A stretch of 31,000 nucleotides of DNA, taken from Symbiodinium natans. Its lineage: Eukaryota > Sar > Dinophyceae > Suessiales > Symbiodiniaceae. The translations under genes were made by a program, and so were the position numbers. The notes under the pieces are model-generated. The model was not told the origin of the DNA. It saw only the letters and a list, made by a program, of their open reading frames with translations, and ran no database searches. The stretch is taken from contig CAJNDS010001791.1 of the NCBI GenBank assembly GCA_905221605.1, forward strand, positions 65,001 to 96,000. The letters run 5' to 3'. Positions 1-11,136 of this stretch are shown piece after piece. How positions within the stretch are numbered: position 1 is the first letter of the stretch; each line of letters begins with the position of its first letter.

Positions 1-463
1 TGCTTTGTCCTTTGTGGCTTCTGCAGCCAAACGTGTGCGCATCAGGGCCAGCCTCCCAGAACTCCCGCTGGGTCTCAGCCGTCTGCCTGGTCATATCGCA
101 GCATGGACAGAGCTACTGAAGGGCCTGTGCGATTTTCCACTGCCATCAAAGAGATTGCACACAAAAGATGCAGGACGCGTGCTAGCTCCTCAGCTACTCT
201 TCCGAACGCCAGCTAATCTGATCAGATAAAATGATGCTGGTAGTTGACACTGCATGTGCTCATGTACAAGAGTGCTATGCTTGAATGCGCCATAAGCGAC
301 TATACCGTATATAGCATGATCTATCCTGTACCAGGGACATCACATTAAAGAAAGATTCTTAAGGAGCGCAAGTTGCCGGACACCTCGGTTTGAGCGCCTG
401 GGATCTGGGCTTTGACGCTTTTGGGCTTTTGCTGCGGAAGCTTTTGGGGTTTTGCTGCGGAGA

Positions 464-534
464 GAAGGGGAGGGAGGGAGAGGGGAAGCATGAGGAGGGG
501 GCAGGGGAGGGCAGGGGAGGGCAGGGGAAGGGAG
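464..534 (+). repeat. G-rich purine tract, possible G-quadruplex
   Basis: The + strand is almost pure purine, with many runs of three to five G and a GGGCAGGGGA word repeated in tandem. Many closely spaced G runs are compatible with a G-quadruplex. Open frames across it on either strand are low-complexity Gly/Arg/Glu or Pro/Ser text and are not believable genes. Confidence 0.6.
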
Positions 535-1014
535 GAAACAATACTGTATGCTGCGCAAGCGCAGCTCCATCATCTTCTGCTTCTCCATCTTCTGAAGCAT
601 CTGCAACCTCATACTGCGTGCGCACCCCCGCTGCATTACGAAAAGCCTAGAGCTTCAACTTACCCAAACGTTTTCTCCTATCAGTTCAGTCCTACAACGG
701 GTGCAACATGAAAAAACTTGATAAACATCAAAGAACAAACAGGCCACATAAAGAGAGTCATAGACATCAAGAAAACTTGAATAAGCAGTCAAAAGCTACG
801 ACATGCAGCATTTCTAGCTGTTTTGCGGGCTCCAACCAGCTGAGAGATGCAGCATTTCTGGCTGCGTTCGTCTGCTTGTTCCCGATTTCCGGGCTCGATT
901 CCACGGCTCCACATGCTGTAATTCCAGCATTTCATTTGGACACTGCCCACTTCTCGCATGATGGGTTTGGAAAGGCTTGTTGCACCAAACACCAAGACAA
1001 GCGAGGTACTACAC

Positions 1015-1041
1015 CACGACGACGACGACGACGACGACGAA
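1015..1041 (+). repeat. CGA trinucleotide microsatellite
   Basis: About eight consecutive CGA units. They translate to poly-Arg, poly-Thr or poly-Val depending on frame and strand, which explains the low-complexity tails of the open frames crossing this point. Confidence 0.85.
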
Positions 1042-1124
1042 TCTGAGATTCAGTAGTAGCACGATGAATAGCACGACGAATTTTCCAACGAAAACCATTT
1101 CAAAGCCAAACAGCAAATCCCGGA

Positions 1125-1262
1125 CGACCAAGGGACCAGAGCACCACACCAGAGGACACCAGAGGATCACGGGACCAGAAGCTGCCAGAAGCACCCAGCA
1201 GAACAGCGGGACCAGGGGTCCGGAAGAACCCAAAAGACCAGAGGAACAGAAGATCGACCGGA
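1125..1262 (+). repeat. Degenerate ACCAGAGG-type minisatellite
   Basis: Variants of the word ACCAGAGG/ACCAGAAG recur many times with irregular spacing over about 140 bases. Units are too diverged to give a clean period. No gene is supported. Confidence 0.45.
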
Positions 1263-2126
1263 GAAATCTAGCAGCCATCCTAGCATTTATTGTTTTTGAT
1301 GCTTATCTCGCTTGCTTTTCTTGATGCTTTCCAGTTTTTCAAACCAACTCGAAAAACACAGTTGTCAAGTATCCACTTTGTCACCACTCTCCTGGTGTTC
1401 GCGAGCCAGGCATCATACATTAAAACTCCTAGTCATAAGGTCACCCAGAGAAAACAAGCATGATCTTTGCGAGGTTCTGCACAAGCGCCCTTGAGCTTGA
1501 GCAAGCCCTTTTTCTAACGGTGTCTGAAACAATGAAAGCAGCCTCTCCGCCTGTTCCCGGTGCTTGGCGTCGAGTTGTCTCACCTGCCTTGGCATGCACA
1601 TTTCGTTGCATGGGAGTTGTAGCAAAGAAAGCCGCACCGACTACATCCAACACGTGAAGCGAGAATCGAAGCAGCACCAGAAAGGCTCAACCATCGGCTT
1701 TGCTTTTCCAGACTCAGAAGGCACCGTCTGAATTTAGGACGCTGTCGTCGTAAACTTTAGCGGCAAGTTCTTCTTGAGGAGCCAAAAACTCATCAGAACA
1801 TGCATACGGGCAAATAGAAGAATAGTTGCACGAATGAGTTCCTGAGCCCACCCCGTTCCAAATCCCAATCCCCCACTCGACAAGTCGACGTGTTCTGCTT
1901 CAACACTCGAACCAAATGCCCAGTAAGACTTCCCCCTGCTCATAGAGTGTGGAAGTCTTCGCAGCTCTTGCCAGGCCACTCCTCCATCGACGGGACCGCC
2001 GCCGCCTGATGATTGAGGGCTCAAAAACTCAGATCTCCCTTCCTGCAGGATCCCTATGTAGCACGTGCAACACCCCGCAACCCTGTCGGGCACTTTCCTG
2101 TGTGTCCAGTTCGCCCTTTGTAGCGC

Positions 2127-2867
2127 CTAGGATTATGAGTTTTTCTTGAGCCAAACATTAAGTTTCGGCAAAACAAAAAATTGTCGCTAAACATCTTCCT
2201 AAAATCATCCTTCGGGCTCTTCCTCAAATCATCCTCCCTCCACATTCCGGCTCCCCAATCTTTTCCTAAGACTCATCCTCCAAATTATCCTCCACCTCAT
2301 CCTAAATTATCCTATGTGAAAATTCCGGCTTCCCAATCTTCCTAAAATCATCCCAAAAATGTCCTCTACCTCATCCTAAAATCATCTTATGTCAAAATTC
2401 CGCCTTCCCAATCTCCAAAATCATCCTCCTAATTATCCTCCGCATCATCTTCCTAATCTTCCTAAACATATCCTAAAAATTATCCTCTATCTCCTCCTAC
2501 TGTAGCATAGGATTATTTTAGGATGATGAAGCGGACATACGAAGCAAGGCGGAAATATTTGAGGAAAAGGGAAAGGATGATTTCAGGATGATGACGCGGA
2601 CACAAAAAGCCGGCAGGACACGCCCGAAGATGATTCGAGGCAAGGAAAAAAGCAAAGGATGATTAGGATGATGGCAAAGAGGAGAAAAGTAGGGACGATA
2701 ATGCCAGAGGATATTTCGAGGAAACAAGGAGGATGATTTTAGGATGAAGCAGACAGGAAAATGACGGAGGATCACACCAGAGGATGATTTTACGAAGATG
2801 CTTAGCAAAAAAAGAAGATTTGGTGTCCCCAGAATTTGGCTGAATAAGACTCATAACCCTAGGACTC
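2127..2867. mobile_element. Long foldback (inverted-repeat) element
   Basis: The left half is rich in AAATCATCCT words and the right half in the complement AGGATGATTT, with the turn near 2505. The outer ends also pair. The left end has CCTAGGATTATGAG and the right end, read in reverse complement, CCTAGGGTTATGAG. Inward of these, GCTAAACATCTTCCTAAAAT pairs with a near copy at about 2791-2808. The whole 740 bases could therefore fold into one imperfect hairpin with minisatellite-like stems, as in foldback elements. No transposase frame is present and I could not define a target-site duplication, so autonomous mobility is not shown. Confidence 0.65.
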
Positions 2868-3911
2868 CCCCTGCACGCAAGCCTTGGTCTCCGTGTCCAG
2901 GCACATGATTGTGGCCTCTGCATCCCGTCACAGCCATGGACACCACACATTAACAGCAATCTGAAAACCACTGCCTGTACAGAAAAATCAAAAAGATTGT
3001 GCCCGAAGGGTCCCGAAGGGCTTCCCTCAACTAATCCCTAGGTTGTCAGAGGGCATCACGCGAGGTTGATACTGAAGGGGCTTAATGAGCTTGGATGCTA
3101 AGCTACGATTTTCTGCCAAGCAATTCACTCCCAATTTTTTGCAGTATCCTCAACATAAAGTCCCCGCCATCGGGGCCAACCACACCAGGTGGTTGGGTAG
3201 TTACACGGTCCCTTCGTATGGTATTCAGGGCCCACGAAACTACCCTTAGAAGCCCTGGATTGCGGGATGATAGTTCGAGTGCAGGGTACTCGGCACCAGG
3301 ACGGGGGTCACATGGCATCTGCAAACCCACCCCTAAGCAAAAAAACAACCCCTGTAGCCGCCTTTGGAATTGGGTCAACGATCGCGTCGACAAGCTGACA
3401 AGCTCTGAGCAAAGAACGGCTGCACGACCAGCACACGTTGGGATTTCCCTACGCCCTGAAATCGAAGCATCTTGGCTTGGGGGCCTATGAATCAACAACA
3501 CTGGCACCTTCTACACTGACCCCGTTCTGCCATGTTTGTCCCATGTTGGGTTCCGTGCACAAATCCAGACCTGCAAAGTCCGAACCCACGACACAACATG
3601 AACCTCAAAACATCCGTTGAACAAGCCCGAATACACCAACCATGCAGCCAAGCACTGCCGCCACTTCGGAGGGCGGCACAAGCAGACAAACCAAGCGCTG
3701 TCTCAAGCTCGTTCTCAATGCTCAAAATCATCGTCAAAAAGCCCACGCAGCGATCCAGCATAGAATTCACTAGAAGTACTTCCCAAACCCCGAAAGGCTG
3801 GCCAAGGACAGGACAACGTCGATGGCGAGATGGCGAATGGACGACGCCTTCCTGAGTACTTGCAACTAACATTTCAGAATCAACCAACAGAACCTCCTAA
3901 ACTCCCAAATT
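2868..3911. other. Gene-free stretch
   Basis: No coding region, RNA gene or clear repeat recognised. Opposed open frames of about 130 codons at 3095-3507 cover each other on both strands and carry no motif; I treat them as chance. Confidence 0.5.
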
Positions 3912-3921
3912 CCCTAAACCC

Positions 3922-4068
3922 CCGAAAACAATAGAAGTTTCTGGATCTGGGCTGGTGACAATTTCCGGCTCTGGACCTGCACTTGACAAATCCCCGCGCA
4001 AGCATGCGCAAGAGCGTGCGCGAGTGCAACACGGGACATCAGGTGCATCAGGGCTTCTCCTAGGCTTG
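3922..4068 (-). repeat. Dispersed repeat, copy 1, with spliced-leader-like end
   Basis: This block matches 16270-16414 with only two substitutions and one 2-base indel. It is placed on the minus strand because, read that way, it begins directly after TTTGGCTCAAG (4065-4075), which equals the last 11 bases of the dinoflagellate spliced leader. Similarity to the second copy stops inside that junction: only the terminal CAAG is shared. This is what a retroposed, trans-spliced transcript would leave. No poly(A)-like tail is seen. At the other end similarity stops at TTTTCGG. A short frame shared by both copies encodes an unrecognised peptide. Confidence 0.7.
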
Positions 4069-4075
4069 AGCCAAA
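4065..4075 (-). other. Spliced-leader-like relic
   Basis: The minus strand reads TTTGGCTCAAG, identical to the 3' 11 bases of the conserved dinoflagellate spliced leader. It sits exactly at the boundary of the dispersed repeat, which makes it more convincing than a lone 11-base match. Confidence 0.5.
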
Positions 4076-5702
4076 CAGCAGAGCACCACGAGAACAACTC
4101 CCTGAAGCCTTCTCACAGTGCAGTACCCTGCAAAAAAAATGTGAATGTTGGAGGGCTGCGTCAGGCTCGCCACAGCTTTTTTTGCCACTGCTGTGATGGT
4201 TGACGACCCCATACAATCTGCTCGTTTCCACAACACACAGAATCTGCGCTATGCAGCTTCCTGGGTCCTAGATCCGAATGCACCAAGAGCTGTGCACACT
4301 AAGGGTGCATCTGGTGCTGCCGCTTGAATTCCAGGTATTTTTGTTGGCGTGCAGGGCACATCACAAATCAAGCCTGGTATAAATTCCACTCGACAAAACA
4401 AGCCCTCCCTTGGAGGGACCTGCCGCCGAACATGTACATGCGCTCACGGGGCGTTATCCTGTGCAGAAGTCCCTGAGCCATGTATGGGCACTAATGTCAG
4501 CAGAGGCTGCAGACATTGTTTGTCATCATGGTGACTATGTATGCTACTTCCTTGTTGCTGATGCGTTAAAACCTGCAACCAGGCTCGGATGCGCAGGTGG
4601 CAACTCGGCCTTGACTGTCTCTGCCTCCAGCAGCCCTCTCCGTGGCTACCCACTATGCCAGAAGGCAATACAAATTGGAGTGTGTGTTACTGCAACTTGC
4701 CCGCAACTCGCAGCTGGCATCCCATGTGAGACCACACGAAACCTACGGCCTAGATGTGGTAGTTGAGCAACAGCAATGGCAAGTCAAAGCAGGGCAACAA
4801 CCACAGCAAGATTAAATGTACTTGGTGAGTACTTCAGTGCGATAGCAGTTGTTGGACGGGCACGTTTCACTAGGATCGGACTCACGCTGCAAGAGTCTCC
4901 ACATGCACGATCATCGAATGCCTGCCTCGATGTCAAGCATGTTTAACATGAAAGGAACATGCAAGCTTACCAGACAAGTCTGCCAACCCTCAACCCTCAG
5001 CGTGGACAAGCAGAAAAATTGTCTTGCCGACATCTTGACACTCCTTGTGACTTGGATTTGTTGACTGCCTCGACGCGGAAACCACACCTCGCAGACAGCA
5101 TTGTTAACAGCGATGCTGTGAGACTTTGCATTGCTGGAAGACCTTGCTGGAAAAATACGACGCAGACATCTCCTGCTATCTCAGGAAGCATGCAAGTTGT
5201 ATCTTGTAACGCAACGACCCTATGCCTCTATAAGTAGTTGCGGGCGTTGATCAACACTAGTTCCTGTGAGGGAAACATTCTCTTTTGCGAATCTTACGCA
5301 GCACACAGATCCAATGCCGTGCAAGCTTTGGATATGACATATGCAGAACAGCCACCCCACACACCAAGCTTTGCAAACGCCACAGGCAGAAGCCGAACCC
5401 AATACAGATCCCCACAACACCCACCCCATGTGTCGAGCTGAAAGAAACACGCACGCCCATTTGCGCAGTAGATCACAATAACAGCCAGTCTAGATCCGCG
5501 CAGCTGGCACCCGCCGTAGCCAGGCAGCCACACTGATGTATCGAGCGTATCCCCACTACAGCCTGGCCTCGCCCACCTAGTTGCGACATGTCTTTGTACA
5601 CACGCAAAAATCTACACCGGTATCTACACACACAAGGACACATCTGCAGTGAGTCTGTTTCTACAAATGACAACGCCAACGTACGCAAGACATACCTTTC
5701 GA
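4076..5702. other. Gene-free stretch
   Basis: Mixed-composition sequence without a recognisable gene, RNA or repeat. Overlapping open frames of 60-118 codons at 4145-5540 occur in several frames at once and have no motifs. Confidence 0.5.
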
Positions 5703-5955
5703 AGCTTTGGAAAGTTTTTGCAAACCTGAGCACCCAAAATGACAATTCGCAAGCAGTGTTCCCCTTAAGCTTTTGGAAAACGGAGCTCCCAAAATGTTAA
5801 ATCGCAAGCAGTGTCCCCCCTAAGTTGTTGGAAAACGGAGCTCCCAAAATGACAAGTCCCCCTTACGTGTTTTTTTTGAAAACCGAACTTCCAAAATGAC
5901 AAATCGCAAGCAGTGTCCCCCTTAAGCTTTTGGAAAACTGAGCTCCCGCATTTTA
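5703..5955 (+). repeat. 55-bp satellite family A, left block
   Basis: About four to five diverged units built on TTTTGGAAAAC, GAGCTCCCAAAATGACAA and ATCGCAAGCAGTGTCCCCC. One unit lacks the ATCGCAAGC segment (around 5840-5860). The same family returns in the same orientation at 7621-7966, so the two blocks bracket the intervening repeats. Confidence 0.85.
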
Positions 5956-6333
5956 AATACTAGTTTAGATCGTTTAGGTGGTTTCGGGCCTTTCTACCCT
6001 GTCCCCCTGGCCCCCCCTGGCCCGCCTGGCGCCCCTTTGGTTGGCTTAAATAAGGTTTATTTGGAAGCTAGGGCTCGGGTTTTGCCCATGGCAAAGAGAG
6101 GATGGTATTCGTCTTCATCTTTCCTCTCTTTCTTGTCTTCCTTCTCTCTTGTTCGTTTCCCTTTGAAATACAAAACCAAAGGAAGAACAATAAACATGAA
6201 AGGAACTCGCTTTCTTTTTCCGCTTGGAACAATGAAAAGAACCGAGGAAACAGGGCGAGAGGAGGGATATGCTGAAGCATGGAGAGGGGCCACGGGCAAG
6301 CAGCCGACCCCACTCACTTTCCCGAACCGTTAG
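5956..6333. other. Spacer between satellite blocks
   Basis: Contains a C-rich run around 5999-6035 (CCCCCTGG words) and a T/C-rich patch near 6115-6155. Open frames on both strands of 6037-6378 are Ser/Phe- or Lys/Glu-rich and overlap each other; no gene is supported. Confidence 0.5.
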
Positions 6334-6690
6334 AAATGAGTCACTGCTTGTGTTGAGGGGCACGGAGCCGTGACTCATTTCAGGGCTTGAAATGAGTCAT
6401 GTGCAGGGCCTAAAACTTGAAGTCTCCCAGGAGGAGGGATTTTAAAATCTAGGGACATTGATTTTTCTGGATTGTCAGGATTTTATGGAATTTAAAGAGT
6501 TTGAGGGGGCACGGAGCCGTGACTCATTTCAGGCCCTGAAATGAGTCACTGTGTGTGTTGAGCGGGCACGGCCCTGAAATGAGTCACTGCTTTCGTTGAG
6601 GGGGCACGGACCCTGAAATGAGTCACTGCTTGCGTTGAGGGGTCACGGAGCCGTGACTCATTTCAGGCCCTGAAATGAATCACTGTTTGT
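6334..6690. repeat. Palindromic repeat block with TGACTCA heptamers
   Basis: A phrase reading GAAATGAGTCACTG, then GTTGAGGGGCACGG, then CCGTGACTCATTTCAGG recurs in whole or part. Perfect TGAGTCA/TGACTCA heptamers start at 6337, 6371, 6393, 6520, 6542, 6580, 6619 and 6654. At 6519-6549 two 15-base arms (6519-6533 and 6535-6549) form a perfect palindrome around one central C. The heptamer equals the consensus bound by Gcn4/AP-1 type bZIP factors in other eukaryotes; any regulatory role here is only a possibility. Confidence 0.8.
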
Positions 6691-6698
6691 GTTGAGGT

Positions 6699-7625
6699 CC
6701 AAAGAGGCAAATCGCAAGCCCTGGTCCCTAAGATTGTGGGTTGGGTTTTTGCTCCAAAGAATCAGATCGCAAGCCCTGGTCCCGAGATTTTTTTGGCTCC
6801 AAAGAGTCAGATCGCAAGCCCTGGTCCCTAAGATTTTGGGCTCAGTTTCTGCTCCAAACAAAGAGTATACAGAGTCAAATCGCAAGCCCTGGTCCCTAAG
6901 ATTTTGGGTTCAGTTTTTGCTCCAAAGAAGCAAATCGCAAGCCCTGGTCCCTAAGATTGTGGGTTGAATTTTTGCCCCAAAGAGTCAGATCGCAAGCCCT
7001 GGTCCCTAAAATTGTGGGTTGATTGTTTTGGAGCAAAAACTGAGCCCAAAATCTCAGGGACCAGGGTTTGCGATCTGACTCTTTGGGGCAAAAACTCAAC
7101 CCACACTCTTAGGGACCAGGGCTTGCGATTTGCCTCTTTGGAGCCAAAACTGAACCCAAAATCTGAGGGACCAGGGCTTGCGATTTGACTCTTGGAGCAA
7201 AAACTGAGCCCAAAATCTCAGGGACCAGGGCTTGCGATCTGACTCTTTGGAGCAAAAAAACAACACAAAATCTTAGGGACTAGGGCTTGCGATTTCACTC
7301 TTTGGAGCAAAAACTCAACTCACAATCTTAGGGACCAGGGCTTGCGATTTGACTCTTTGGAGGAGAAAAAAAACAAAAATTGAACCCAAAATCTTAGGGA
7401 CCATGGCTTTCTTAGGAGCAAAAATTGAACCCAAAAACTTCGGGACCAGGGCTTGCGATCTGAGGTCTTTGGAGCAAAAGAGTTAAATCGCAAGCCCTGG
7501 TCCCTCAGATTTTGGGTTCAGTTTTTGCTCCAAAGGGCAAACCGCAAGCCCTGGTCCCTAAGATTGTGGGTTGAATCTTTGCCCCAAAGAGTCAGATCGC
7601 AAGCCCCGGCCCCTAAGATTTTGGG
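6699..7625. repeat. 55-bp satellite family B with orientation switches
   Basis: Units contain GATCGCAAGCCCTGGTCCCT, AAGATTTTGGG and TTTTTGCTCCAAAGAGTC, about 55 bases per unit. They run forward from 6699 to about 7020, inverted from about 7022 to 7465, and forward again from about 7480 to 7625. The first switch creates a large inverted repeat centred near 7022. Frames on both strands stay open for many units because repeat length is nearly compatible with codon phase; the peptides are repeat artefacts. Confidence 0.88.
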
Positions 7626-7966
7626 AACTGAGCTCCCAAAATGATAAATCGCAAGCAGTGCCCCCCCTTAAGTTTTGGTAGAATGAGCACCCAAAATGAC
7701 AAATCGCAAGCAGTGTCCCCCTTAAGTTTTTGGAAGACTGAGCACCCAAAATGACAAATCGCAAGCAGTGTCCCCCTGAATTGTTTGGAAAACCGTACTT
7801 CCAAAATGACAAATCGCAAGCACTGTCCCCCTTAAGTTTTTTGGAAAACGGAGCGCCCAAAATGACAAATCGCAAGCAGTGTCCCCCTTAAGTTTTTGGA
7901 AAACTGAGCTCCCAAAATGACAAATCGCAAGCAGTGTCCCCCTTAAGTGTTTGGGGAGGTTTTGGT
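7621..7966 (+). repeat. 55-bp satellite family A, right block
   Basis: About six units of GAGCTCCCAAAATGACAA, ATCGCAAGCAGTGTCCCCC and TTAAGTTTTTGG, same orientation as 5703-5955. It joins the last family B unit directly: ATTTTGGG at 7616-7625 runs straight into GAGCTCCCAAAATGA, supporting common descent of the two families or recombination between them. Confidence 0.87.
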
Positions 7967-10900
7967 TCTAAACATGTTAATTTTGGGTAGTTCCCAAGAT
8001 TGTCAATCAGCTGAGACGGGGGAGGCCTTGGCAGCCGCATGAGCTGAAACCCCTCAAACCCCAAGACCCTAAGCACGCACTGATTCTGATCAGGACGTGT
8101 TTGTACACGAGGGGCCACGTTAACTTTCTAAAGCCCCTAGTAGGCAAGCTACTGGTAGCTTGAACAAGCACATACGCAAACAAAAAATTCGCTGTGCAAC
8201 TTACACCAGCGCATATAAGGTATGGGCCTTTCATACAACTTTCCCGGGCTGCTCAGCTTCCCTATGCTGGGCACAGCGCTCTACCATGGCCGCCCGCAGT
8301 TTGCCAGGCATGGCCGCCTAGGCATAAGCCGTTCAACCAGGTGTCAAATCAGGAAACGCTTGTGCGCTGAACTGTCCGAGGCACACCGCGCATCCAGCTG
8401 GAGATGACTGGTCTTGACCTTATGAAGGTAGGTTCGTAAGCACACCCGCTGGCAAGGAGCCATTTATCTAAATTGAGTGCCCAGCGCAACGGTCATTGAA
8501 CTCACTGACCATGAGGTATCGCCTGATGCACTCGCTGAGTCCAGGCAACATGACTCATTTGTGCACTTGAGCACTCACGCACAAGCATCTAGGGAAACGT
8601 ATTTCATTAGGGCGCCGACTGCCAATATTGCAATACGATTGAAGTGCAAATTGGAGGATCCCTTGGCGCAGTCTTGCCGAGATTGCCATGACCACGCAGC
8701 TGAACCTGACTGGGCTCCCTGCGACCATGCTGCAGCCATGTTGGAAGCTTTCAAGCACTGCAGCCTGAAAGAGATTGGTGGAACTGTGTGAGAATGCCTC
8801 AGCAGAAGATGCAGGGCCCGCACAGAGGAGCAAAGAACGCCTTGAATCCTGTTGCGCGTGTCCAGATCTGCGGCTGTATGGTGGCGCATATGTCTGCGAG
8901 CACCTACCATGTTGGTGCTCGGGCAAACAAACACTGCGAGCCACCTCTTATCTGACTCCAGGGTGGAAAAAGAGGAGTGCAAGGTGCTGTACGATGGACG
9001 GCCTGTTGGGATAGCTGATGATCGAAGGTCAGACCTGCATGACACTGACACTCAGTGGCCAGCAACGCGCAACGCAACATCCTTCAAAGCCAAAGGCCCG
9101 GCAGCAGTGTCCCTTGCAGCTCGGTTGCAGGCGAATTTGTGGCAGAGCAATCCAGAACTCTGCCTGTAAAGCGCTGGAATAGATCATGGGATCCGGGTCC
9201 TCCCAGGGCGCCCCCCCGCACAAAACTGAAACCCATAAAAAATCATCACAATCATACAGCAGCTTGTGGTCAGAGTTGCACAACCCAACTGCCTATACGA
9301 AAGCGTGTCAGCCCGGCCCCATACTTCTACTTTCCACTTACAGGGTCAAGCATTCAGCAAGCCCCGACTTCCACGCAGCACATATGCGTGGAGCGATGTT
9401 TTAGGAGTGCACAATGCGCACTGTGTCAGAAGGTGCTCGGCACAAATAATCCCCAAACAAGCGAGCTCGGCCGTTTTTACTGGTCTCGATCCGTGGCGCA
9501 GGTATCACCGAAAGTAAGCAGATCCCTGTTGTGGTCAACCATTACCTGTCTGATTTCTCTCTCCCTGGTCGCATCATAGTGGAACCAGTATGCATGTCAG
9601 CAAGTAAATGCAAACGACTTCGGTGTCGCGGACCTTTTTGTCTTTCCACTTCATGAACCATCTCCCGCCGCATCCGTGTTCGCCTCTTTGCCACGGCCCC
9701 TGGCCGCCCACCTTCCACCATCACGCTTAGCCGGAAACGAAGCCAAACGAGGACAGAACAAAGGAGGTCACAAATCTGAAGCTCCCTCGCGCACGCTTCT
9801 CAACCTCCCCATATTTCTGCCTACATCTACCTACAAGAACGGTTCGTTTTCTGGCTTTGTCCTTCCGTTAGGTGCTTGAGTTAATTCGGCAAAACAAAAA
9901 ACACGATGATACCGCGTTGTCTCCAAGAGACCTGTTCAGCGTTCTGCCCCCCCCCTAGCAACCACAAGACCGCGTTTTGTTTAGTTTCTTGACCCTTGCA
10001 GTCGCAAAGTCTCCCAGGCATGCTGCGAACGGAAGTCCACAATTAGGCACCCTGCGGCATTCATGTCGGATACGTATGCTCGGCCTGCAGCAGCCCATCC
10101 AACTGTGCTATGATGAGTCTGATCAAGCGAAGCACCTTCCAAGCACTCGCCAATCTCAAGGTATGAATCCTCAGGCTTGATGACAACAATGCAACATTGC
10201 CGGCTCGTCTGCAAAAAACCATCACATTGTCACGTCACTGTCGCCAGTCCTCGCGCGCACCAACGACCTTGATGCTGCGACGGAATCCACCAGTCTCGAA
10301 CGAATGCTGTACTTTGGTGCACCTGGCATGTAGCACACAAGTGGTACATATATATAAATAAAAAAAGAAGCAACACTTGCGCCAACCGAGCGCTGCGCTC
10401 AATTGCATAGAATGCCATGACACCGCGGTAAAGCATGGGCCTCGATCACATGACCCAGGCCATCGAGGTTGTGCCAAGCCTTGCGCCCTTGATACTTTGA
10501 TTAATCTGAGTTCCTGTATGGCGCAGCTTGTATGGGTATAGTTAGTGACGAGTGGCGAGGCATTGTGGCAAAGGGGCGTCGCTTAACCACTTAACCAGCT
10601 CAACCATTCAAAGGGTGGTAGATGCGCAAGAAACTCCATCTGAGCAACAGGCTTCTCCAAGAGCAATATTGCATGCCCTGCAGATATGGCGGAGTACGGC
10701 GGCTGGCTCAAGATCATCAGTACGTCACCCTCGTCCAGACACGGACACTCCTCAGCAAAAGGAGTTCCTGAAGAACTCCATGCACTTCGATCCTGAAACT
10801 GCCCAAGCCCCGCAGCAGCGGCAACACTGAGGCAGGCGCACGAAGATACCTCACACCCTCTAAGAGGTTGTCTTGCATCGCGGCCTGGCAATGCAAAATT

Positions 10901-11136
10901 CTGGCAAGTAAACCTGTGATTCTGGTTGCAGAAATTCGCCGAGACATGGCCTGGAAGAGCTCATCGAGTTTCTCCTTCGTAGCGTCAAGGAGTGAGGGAA
11001 ATACATGTTGCATTAAGATATCCAGCAAAGAAGAACAAACTGTTCCTGCGGCACGTGCCACGCTGACTCCCAAACCTGCCAGCGGGCAAACAGCTTCTAC
11101 AGGAAGAGTATAGCAGCCTGCATGCAATGAGGGGCG
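7967..11136. other. Gene-free stretch
   Basis: No recognised gene, RNA or repeat array in over 3 kb. A 104-codon frame at 8477-8791 lacks an ATG start and any motif, and a 174-codon frame at 9055-9579 has no motif or consistent codon bias. A 17-base A-rich word TTCGGCAAAACAAAAAA near 9885 also occurs in the foldback element near 2164. A TATATATAAATAAAAAA patch lies around 10350. Confidence 0.5.

Larger units (their letters stand above)
1..2110. other. Gene-free stretch with simple repeats
   Basis: No reading frame here has a recognisable domain or convincing coding character; the short open frames overlap each other on both strands. Visible structure: an imperfect tandem pair with the phrase TTTTGCTGCGGA around 418-462, a G-rich tract at 464-534, a CGA microsatellite at about 1016-1040, and a degenerate tract rich in ACCAGAGG-like words at about 1125-1262. 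Confidence 0.6.

Noticed and set aside
6658-7875. Repeated LVPKI/ACDLSFW-type peptides on both strands
   Set aside because: Products of the 55-bp satellites in near-codon phase, with no start, domain or codon bias.
8477-8791. 104-codon plus-strand frame
   Set aside because: No ATG start, no recognised motif, overlapping antisense frames of the same size.
9885-9901. 17-base word shared with the foldback element near 2164
   Set aside because: Mostly A-rich and with unrelated flanks; too little to call a second element copy.
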